NCBI RefSeq assembly: GCF_000196015.1
Contig: NC_007973.1
Coordinates: 124,001-188,000, forward strand
Reading direction: 5' to 3'
Length of the DNA stretch: 64,000 nt
From: Cupriavidus metallidurans CH34
Lineage (GTDB): Bacteria; Pseudomonadota; Gammaproteobacteria; Burkholderiales; Burkholderiaceae
Positions 58,381 to 64,000 of this stretch are shown here, piece by piece. The position numbers were made by a program, and so were the translations under genes. The notes under the pieces are model-generated. The model was not told the origin of the DNA. It was given only the letters and a program-made list of their open reading frames with translations, and made no database searches. Position 1 is the stretch's first letter; every line of letters starts with the position of its first letter.

Positions 58381-60348
58381 ATGCCGAAGGGAGTATATCT
58401 GCGCCGTGCCGGGCGCTTCGCCTGGCTTGCGTTCGCAGGTGCGCTGCTGGCTACCCCAGTCTACGCGCAGAAACGTACGGCGACGCCCCAGAAAGCGGTA
58501 CAGCAGCAACCGGCCGCCCTGACGATTCCGTCGGACCCGGACGATGCCTTCGTCGCGCTGCGCGAGGCCGCCCGCAAGAATGACGCGGACCGCGCCGCGG
58601 CCATCTCGGCCACGCTGGTCGACTATCCGATTCCGTCGTACGTCGAATACTTCCGCATCAAGTCGCAGATGTTCGACTCGAGCGGCCAGCCCCTGATCGA
58701 TACGCCGGATGCCGAGATCAGCGCGTTCCTGCAACGCTACCAGGGCGAGGCGATTGCCGACCGGATGCGCAATGACTGGCTGCTGGTGCTGGGCAAGAAG
58801 CGCGACTGGGCCAACTTCGATGTCCAGTATCCGCAGTTCGTGCTGAAGGACGATACGCAGGTGGAGTGCTACGCGCTGCTGTCGCGCGCGCTCAAGGGCC
58901 AGAACGTGGCCGCCGATGCGCGTGCGATGCTGGTCGATCCGCGCTACTACGGCGACGGCTGTGTCGACCTGATCAGCTACATGGCGCAGAGCCAGCAGAT
59001 CCAGCGCGGCGACGTGGCTTTCCAGGCACGCCAGGCGCTGGAGCAGAACTACACGACGCTGGCCGGCAAGATCGCCGCAGCGTTGCCCGATGCGCGCGTG
59101 GATGGCGATTCGCTGGCCACCGTGGTCAAGATGGCACGTAATGATCCCTCGCAGGCCGCCGCCTACATGGGCACGATCTCGGGCAACCTGTCGCGCGACG
59201 AGCAGGGTGCGGCCTGGGGCGTGATTGGCCAGTTCGCGGCCAAGAAGCTGATGCCGGAGGCTGCCGGCTACTACCGTCGCCAAATGGACCTGGGCGGTAA
59301 CCAGTGGCTGTCCGATGAGTCGCAGGAATGGCGCGTGCGGGCCGCGTTGCGTCAGGGCGACTGGAAGCAGGTGCGCCAGTCCATCGAATCGATGCGTCCC
59401 GAACTGCGTGCCAAGGATCCGGCATGGACGTACTGGTACGCGCGCGCGCTCAAGGCCGATGGCCGTGGCAGCGATGCCCAGCAGCAGTTCCAGTCGATCG
59501 CCGGCCAGTTCAATTTCTATGGCCAGCTGGCCAGCGAGGAACTGGGCAACCGCATCACGATTCCGACGCGGACCACGGTCAGCGATGCCGAGGCGATGGC
59601 GATGCGCTCGCGCGCCGGCTTCACGCGCGCCAAGAAGTTCTATGACCTGAACCTGCGCTTCGAAGGCAACCGCGAGTGGAACTGGGAACTGCGCGGCATG
59701 AACGATCGTGACCTGCTGGCCGCGGCCGAGTACGCGCGCAAGATCGAACTGCTCGACCGTACCGTCAACACGTCCGACCGCACCAAGGCCGAGCACGATT
59801 TCACGCAGCGCTTCCCGATGCCGTACCGGGACATCATGCAGCGTGCCACGGACGATGTCGGCCTCGACATGGCATGGGCCTATGGCCTGATCCGTCAGGA
59901 ATCGCGCTTCATCATGAATGCGCGTTCGTCGGCGGGCGCGCATGGCCTGATGCAGGTGATGCCGGCCACGGCCAAGTACGTCGCGCGCAAGATCGGCATG
60001 ACCGATTTCTCGCCGTCGATGATGGGAGACCCCAACATCAACATCATGCTCGGCACCAACTACATGAGCATGGTGCTGACCGATCTGGACAGCTCCTGGA
60101 CGCTGGCGTCCGCCGGCTACAACGCCGGTCCGGGACGGCCCAAGGCGTGGCGTACCAGCCTGTCGCGACCGGTGGAAGGCGCGATCTTTGCAGAGACGAT
60201 CCCGTTCACCGAGACGCGGAACTACGTGAAGAATGTGCTTTCGAACGCCACGTACTATGCTGCTTTAATGAGTGGCCGGCCCCAGTCCCTGAAAGACCGT
60301 CTGGGAATGGTCGCGCCGTCAGCGGTTACGACGACCAGCCTCCCCTGA
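58381..60348 (+). CDS. slt: Soluble lytic murein transglycosylase (Slt70-like)
   Basis: 655-residue periplasmic lytic transglycosylase. Signal peptide (AWLAFAGALLATPVYAQ). A long alpha-helical superhelix of ~430 residues precedes the catalytic domain. There, Glu is in YGLIRQESRF, followed by SSAGAHGLMQVMPATAKYVA and ASAGYNAGPGRPKAW. It cleaves peptidoglycan with anhydro-muropeptide release, which the nearby-encoded AmpG type permease could import. caaggaat precedes the ATG. Confidence 0.95.
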   Translation: MPKGVYLRRAGRFAWLAFAGALLATPVYAQKRTATPQKAVQQQPAALTIPSDPDDAFVALREAARKNDADRAAAISATLVDYPIPSYVEYFRIKSQMFDSSGQPLIDTPDAEISAFLQRYQGEAIADRMRNDWLLVLGKKRDWANFDVQYPQFVLKDDTQVECYALLSRALKGQNVAADARAMLVDPRYYGDGCVDLISYMAQSQQIQRGDVAFQARQALEQNYTTLAGKIAAALPDARVDGDSLATVVKMARNDPSQAAAYMGTISGNLSRDEQGAAWGVIGQFAAKKLMPEAAGYYRRQMDLGGNQWLSDESQEWRVRAALRQGDWKQVRQSIESMRPELRAKDPAWTYWYARALKADGRGSDAQQQFQSIAGQFNFYGQLASEELGNRITIPTRTTVSDAEAMAMRSRAGFTRAKKFYDLNLRFEGNREWNWELRGMNDRDLLAAAEYARKIELLDRTVNTSDRTKAEHDFTQRFPMPYRDIMQRATDDVGLDMAWAYGLIRQESRFIMNARSSAGAHGLMQVMPATAKYVARKIGMTDFSPSMMGDPNINIMLGTNYMSMVLTDLDSSWTLASAGYNAGPGRPKAWRTSLSRPVEGAIFAETIPFTETRNYVKNVLSNATYYAALMSGRPQSLKDRLGMVAPSAVTTTSLP

Positions 60349-60448
60349 GCCTGACGAGGCACTCTCGCACTCAGACGGAGGCGGTGGGCCCCGTGGCCAC
60401 GGACGCGCGCATCGATGCCTGCGTAACGTGTTCGTCACGGAGCCCACC

Positions 60449-61471
60449 ATGCAGACCAGCAATGTTCTTGTCATCGGGGGCGCCGGTTTTATCGGCAGCC
60501 ACCTGATTTCCCGCCTTGCCGGCGCAGCCACCGCCTCTGGCGCGCCGCTCGATCCGGCTTCCCATCCCGATAGTCCCATCGCGCCCGAACGCATTATCGT
60601 CGGCACGCGCAATGTCGAGCACGCCCAGCACCTGCTGCTGCTGCCGCGCGTCGAAGTGATCGAGCTTGGCCTGGCCGACGACGCAGTGCTCGACGACGCC
60701 ATCGGCTCGCTTGGCGTCGACGGTATCGTCGTCAATCTGGTCGGCGTCCTGCATGGCGAGCGTGGCGACCCGTATGGGCCGCAGTTCGCCGCCGCGCATG
60801 TCGATCTGCCGCGCCAGGTCGTCGAGTCCTGCAAGCGCACTGGCGTTCGCAGGCTGCTTCATATGAGCGCGCTCGGCGCCGATCCACAAGGACCGTCGAT
60901 GTATCTGCGCAGCAAGGGCGATGGCGGGCGGATCGTGCGCGAAAGCGGGCTCGACTGGACGATCTTCCGTCCGTCTGTCGTATTCGGTCCCGACGACCAT
61001 TTCCTGAACCTGTTCGCCCAGTTGCAGCAGATGGCGCCGGTGGTGCCGCTGGCGTGCGCCCATGCGCGGTTCCAGCCGGTGTTCGTGCTGGACGTGGTGC
61101 AGGCCTTCGTCAATGCGATGGTCCATCCCGAAACGATCGGGCAGGTCTACGAGCTTGGCGGTCCGCAGGTCTACACGCTCGAGGAACTCGTCCGCTTTGC
61201 CGGCCGCGCGTCGGGGCATCCCCGTCCCGTCATCGCGCTACCCGACGCGCTCGCGCGGATGCAGGCGGCCGTGCTCGAACACGTGCCCGGTGGCACGGTG
61301 CTGTCGCGCGACAATCTCGACTCGATGCGGCTGGACAACGTGCTGGCGCACCCGATGGCGGCCGAGCTTGGCGTGCGCCCGGTCAGCCTGGAAGTCGTGA
61401 TGACCGACGTGCTGTCAGGCCGCAACCGCGACAGCGCGCTGCAGTTCATGCGGGGCAGCGTGCATCGATGA
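60449..61471 (+). CDS. NDUFA9-like atypical short-chain dehydrogenase
   Basis: 340-residue NAD(P)-binding protein of the complex-I NDUFA9-like group. Rossmann motif VLVIGGAGFIGSHLISRL, NLVGVLHGERGD, RRLLHMSALGADPQGPS, and YLRSKGDGGRIVRESGLDWT with the modified Tyr-x-x-x-Lys region. The bacterial role is unclear. It may bind NADPH and quinone-related partners. ATG 60449 has cggag at good spacing; an upstream in-frame GTG exists. Confidence 0.88.
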   Translation: MQTSNVLVIGGAGFIGSHLISRLAGAATASGAPLDPASHPDSPIAPERIIVGTRNVEHAQHLLLLPRVEVIELGLADDAVLDDAIGSLGVDGIVVNLVGVLHGERGDPYGPQFAAAHVDLPRQVVESCKRTGVRRLLHMSALGADPQGPSMYLRSKGDGGRIVRESGLDWTIFRPSVVFGPDDHFLNLFAQLQQMAPVVPLACAHARFQPVFVLDVVQAFVNAMVHPETIGQVYELGGPQVYTLEELVRFAGRASGHPRPVIALPDALARMQAAVLEHVPGGTVLSRDNLDSMRLDNVLAHPMAAELGVRPVSLEVVMTDVLSGRNRDSALQFMRGSVHR

Positions 61472-61639
61472 CCGGGGCTCGCTCCTGATCGATGTGATTG
61501 TGGCTCACACGCTTGCGAGCGTAATTCGCTTGGAACGCGCCCCGCGAGGTCGATAGAATGACCGGTTCGGGGCGCGCGCGTCGCTTTCCGCACGTTCACC
61601 GCCCGAAAACCTTTTCGACCCTCGCCCCAAGGATCTGCG

Positions 61640-62329
61640 ATGAAGCTCGTCATCGGCAACAAGAACTACTCTTCCTGGTCGCTGCGCCCCTGGCTGTTGC
61701 TGCGCCACGCCGGCATTGCCTTCGAGGAAATCGCGGTACGTCTGTTCACAAAGGAGTTCGCGGCCGAGATCGCGCGTTATTCGCCGGCTGGCAAGGTGCC
61801 GGCGCTGATCGATGGCGACGTGACCGTATGGGATTCGCTGTCGATCAGCGAATATGTCGCCGAACGCTTTCCGGAGAAGGCCCTGTGGCCGAAGGACGCC
61901 GCCGCGCGCGCGCTGGCGCGTTCGATCTGCGCCGAGATGCATTCCGGGTTTGGCAACCTGCGCAGCCAGATGCCGATGAACGTGACGGCAATGCTGCCGG
62001 GGCTGGGCTGGAACGTCGCCGTGCAGCGTGACATCGACCGCATCGCGTCGATCTGGACCGATCTTCGCACGCGCTACGCGTCCGAAGGTCCGTTCCTGTT
62101 CGGCAGCTTTACGATTGCCGACGCGTTCTACGCGCCGATAGTCAGCCGCTTTGCCACCTACGGCGTGCATCTGCCCGAATCCGCCAAGGCGTACGCGGAC
62201 TTCGTGCTGGCGCTGCCCGCGATGCAGGAATGGGCGGCGGCGGCACGCGAGGAACGGGACTTTGTCCCGGCCGATGAACCGTATCGCACCGAGCCGGATC
62301 GTCCGGACGCGATCATCGTTTCGGGTTGA
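61640..62329 (+). CDS. Glutathione S-transferase family protein
   Basis: 229-residue GST. The thioredoxin-like N-domain has NYSSWSLRPWLLLRHAG with Ser in the usual catalytic position, KVPALIDGDVTVWDSLSISEYV with the cis-Pro loop and glutathione-binding Glu/Asp-Ser pair, and the helical C-domain contains GSFTIADAFYAPIVSRF (N-capping box). Substrate unknown. It ends three bases before cca. Confidence 0.92.
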   Translation: MKLVIGNKNYSSWSLRPWLLLRHAGIAFEEIAVRLFTKEFAAEIARYSPAGKVPALIDGDVTVWDSLSISEYVAERFPEKALWPKDAAARALARSICAEMHSGFGNLRSQMPMNVTAMLPGLGWNVAVQRDIDRIASIWTDLRTRYASEGPFLFGSFTIADAFYAPIVSRFATYGVHLPESAKAYADFVLALPAMQEWAAAAREERDFVPADEPYRTEPDRPDAIIVSG

Positions 62330-62332
62330 TTC

Positions 62333-63577
62333 ATGCAGGTGTACGCAGTGGGCGGCGCCGTCCGCGACCAGTTGCTCGGAAAGCCGAGCCAGGACCGTGA
62401 CTACGTGGTGGTGGGCGCCACGCCCGCGGACATGGAGGCCGCCGGCTTCAAGCCGGTGGGCAAGGATTTCCCCGTTTTCCTCCATCCGCACACCAAGGCC
62501 GAGTACGCGCTGGCGCGGACCGAACGCAAGACCGCGGTCGGCTACAAGGGCTTTGCCTTCTATACCGGCGCCGACGTGACCCTGGAAGAGGACCTCGTCC
62601 GGCGCGACCTGACCATCAACGCGATGGCCCAGGCGGTGGACGAGCATGACAACCTCGTCGGCCCGGTGATCGACCCCTATGGCGGCCAGAAGGACCTGGC
62701 CGCGCGCAAATTCCGCCACGTGTCCGACGCCTTCGCCGAGGATCCGGTGCGTATCCTGCGCGTGGCGCGTTTCGCGGCGCGCTTTCACGAATTCACGGTG
62801 GCGCCGGAGACCGTCGCGCTGATGCGCAAGATCGTCGACGCGGGCGAGGTGGATGCGCTGGTGCCCGAGCGCGTCTGGCAGGAACTGTCTCGCGGGTTGA
62901 TGGAGGCAAAGCCGTCACGCATGTTCGACGTGCTGCGCGAATGCGGCGCGCTGGCCCACCTGCTGCCGGAACTCGATCGCCTATGGGGCGTGCCCCAGCG
63001 CCCGGAATATCATCCCGAAGTCGATACCGGCGTGCACGTGATGATGGTGATCGACTACGCGGCCAGCGTCGGCGCATCGCTGCCGGTGCGCTTCGCCGCG
63101 ATGGCGCACGACCTCGGCAAGGGCACCACGCCCGAGGACATGCTGCCCCGGCACATCGGCCACGAGCAACGTGGCGTCAAATTGCTCGAAGCCATCTGCC
63201 AGCGCCTGCGCGTGCCGAACGATTGCCGTGAGCTGGCCCTGGTGGTGGCGCGCGAGCACGGCAATATCCATCGCAGCACGGAGTTCGGCGCGGCGGCACT
63301 GACGCGGCTGGTCGAGCGTTGCGACGCGCTGCGCAAGCCGGAGCGGTTCGCTGAGGCGCTGCTGGCCTGCGAGGCCGATGCGCGTGGACGCCTGGGTTTT
63401 GCGGATAAGGACTACCCGCAGGCGGATCGCCTGCTAGCTGCGCGTGACGCGGCGGCATCCGTGGACGCCGGCGCGATTGCCAAGGCTTGCGGGGACAAGG
63501 TCGATCAGATCAAGGACCGGGTGCACAAGGCCAGGGTGGCGGCGGTGGCGCAGCGGCTGGGAATGGCGGAGGAATAG
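62333..63577 (+). CDS. cca: CCA-adding tRNA nucleotidyltransferase with HD domain
   Basis: 414-residue class II enzyme repairing tRNA 3' CCA ends. VYAVGGAVRDQLLG, DRDYVVVGATP (nucleotidyltransferase Asp residues), RRDLTINAMAQ and the D-x-x-R-x-x-R-like block are present. The HD domain (MMVIDYAASVG, MAHDLGKGTTPEDM, HIGHEQRGVKL) indicates the multifunctional gamma/beta-proteobacterial form with phosphohydrolase activity. Length is normal. Confidence 0.96.
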   Translation: MQVYAVGGAVRDQLLGKPSQDRDYVVVGATPADMEAAGFKPVGKDFPVFLHPHTKAEYALARTERKTAVGYKGFAFYTGADVTLEEDLVRRDLTINAMAQAVDEHDNLVGPVIDPYGGQKDLAARKFRHVSDAFAEDPVRILRVARFAARFHEFTVAPETVALMRKIVDAGEVDALVPERVWQELSRGLMEAKPSRMFDVLRECGALAHLLPELDRLWGVPQRPEYHPEVDTGVHVMMVIDYAASVGASLPVRFAAMAHDLGKGTTPEDMLPRHIGHEQRGVKLLEAICQRLRVPNDCRELALVVAREHGNIHRSTEFGAAALTRLVERCDALRKPERFAEALLACEADARGRLGFADKDYPQADRLLAARDAAASVDAGAIAKACGDKVDQIKDRVHKARVAAVAQRLGMAEE

Positions 63578-63620
63578 GGGGCCAGACATAGGGGGCCAGA
63601 CATAGGGGGCCGGCCCCCTA
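63574..63620. repeat. 14-base tandem repeat and palindrome after cca
   Basis: atagggggccagac occurs twice and a third partial copy runs into the perfect 18-base palindrome tagggggcc|ggccccta-type at 63603-63620. The first copy includes the cca stop codon. It ends two bases into the DUF2905 stop region on the other strand, so it may be the shared 3' end of both genes. Confidence 0.85.
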
Positions 63621-63812
63621 CAGCAGCTTCCCGATCACCAGCGCCGCGAGCGACAACAGGATCGTCGACGCGAATGGCAGCACGTACTCGCGGCCGAACA
63701 ACCGGAACCGGACATCGCCCGGCAGGCGTCCCAGCCCGATCTTCTGCAGCCACGGCAGCGAGGCTGACAGCACGATCACGCATAGAAAGATGGTGAACGT
63801 CCAGCGCAACAT
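63618..63812 (-). CDS. DUF2905 small membrane protein
   Basis: 64-residue protein with two hydrophobic segments (FTIFLCVIVLSASLPWL and ILLSLAALVIGKLL) around the family motif IGLGRLPGDVRFRLFGREY. This is the DUF2905 family, of unknown function, often next to a MidA-like methyltransferase or cca gene as here. Start ATG 63812 by family length; the frame is open further upstream. Confidence 0.9.
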   Translation of the reverse strand: MLRWTFTIFLCVIVLSASLPWLQKIGLGRLPGDVRFRLFGREYVLPFASTILLSLAALVIGKLL

Positions 63813-63837
63813 GGCGACCCGGGCTCCCTTAGTAGAC

Positions 63838-64000
63838 TTAGAGTGCGAAGCTGCGGTCGCCGCGCGCGAAGCCGTCGAGCGGCATGGCGTCGTCGATGCC
63901 GCGGGTGAGGGCGATGACCTTGAACAGCTCACCCATCTCAGCTTCCGACAACAGTTTCTGCACCGCATTGGCCTGCGGCAGGAACGCGCGGGCATCGCTC
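63838..64000 (-). CDS. MidA-family class I SAM methyltransferase, C-terminal end
   Basis: Only the last 53 codons are in the window. The reading SDARAFLPQANAVQKLL and SEAEMGELFKVIAL, ending DGFARGDRSFAL, matches the C-terminus of COG1565/MidA-like methyltransferases (NDUFAF7 relatives), which methylate an arginine of complex I subunit in eukaryotes. The catalytic domain lies beyond the window. The stop is 26 bases upstream of DUF2905, so both are probably cotranscribed. Confidence 0.8.
   Translation of the reverse strand, partial: SDARAFLPQANAVQKLLSEAEMGELFKVIALTRGIDDAMPLDGFARGDRSFAL

Overview
The window is 64 kb of GC-rich, densely packed chromosome with uniform composition. The gene set suggests a betaproteobacterium of the family Burkholderiaceae, most likely Cupriavidus or a close relative. 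That is an inference from gene families (Kdo hydroxylase, RegB/RegA, a tripartite-tricarboxylate binding protein, a C-T-S-A type DksA, the argB/HAD/slmA/metX/metW order), not from a database match. I see no rRNA, tRNA, insertion sequence, prophage, CRISPR array or toxin-antitoxin pair. Nearly all genes look intact. The first (bioB) and last (MidA-like) are cut by the window edges.

Layout. 1-4.1 kb: 3' part of bioB, then ghrA-like, ybaK, DUF1289, a metallo-hydrolase and a GNAT acetyltransferase, several joined by ATGA overlaps. 4.15-10.85 kb: a zinc-homeostasis block on the minus strand with zur, a COG0523 GTPase, dksA, a second unusual COG0523 GTPase, a small membrane protein and a TonB-dependent receptor. 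The same 16-base palindromic pattern lies upstream of zur and of the second GTPase operon. 10.9-15.3 kb: haloacetate dehalogenase, a TTT solute-binding protein and hslVU. 15.3-20.4 kb: YcnI-like protein, a small exported unknown, RegB/RegA, PCu(A)C copper chaperone, a LysR regulator and a CWC protein. 20.6-25.3 kb: argB, HAD phosphatase, slmA, a SAM-II-type riboswitch with terminator, metX and metW. 25.4-34.4 kb: thioesterase, ampG, M48 protease, argC, exonuclease III, pyrE, patatin, PPK2 and dapF. 34.4-38.7 kb: two LpxL-like acyltransferases, a second SAM-II-like leader, metK and the Kdo hydroxylase. 38.7-45.6 kb: aldehyde dehydrogenase, GMC oxidoreductase, a chemoreceptor and an AidB-like acyl-CoA dehydrogenase. 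45.7-53.4 kb: TPP riboswitch and thiC-thiO-thiS-thiG-thiE, two small genes and thiD. 53.4-56.4 kb: SAH riboswitch, ahcY, a small membrane protein and metF. 56.4-64 kb: TfoX-like, Mut7-C protein, 5-FTHF cyclo-ligase, lytic transglycosylase, NDUFA9-like SDR, GST, cca, DUF2905 and the end of a MidA-like methyltransferase.

How the genes work together. Three systems stand out. (1) The zinc block looks like a Zur regulon: an outer-membrane receptor, two COG0523 GTPases (one without the metal-binding CxCC segment) and a DksA that lacks the zinc-finger cysteines. (2) Methionine/SAM-cycle genes are spread over the window (metX/metW, metK, ahcY, metF). Three of these loci carry RNA leaders: SAM-II type at metX, a SAM-II-like leader at metK found here by comparing the two leaders, and a SAH riboswitch at ahcY. 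(3) Thiamine synthesis is nearly complete behind one TPP riboswitch. Its ThiE carries an extra N-terminal domain of about 165 residues that resembles a decayed ThiD C-terminal half. No foreign island is visible. The candidates for something new are these regulatory and protein-architecture details inside otherwise ordinary core chromosome.
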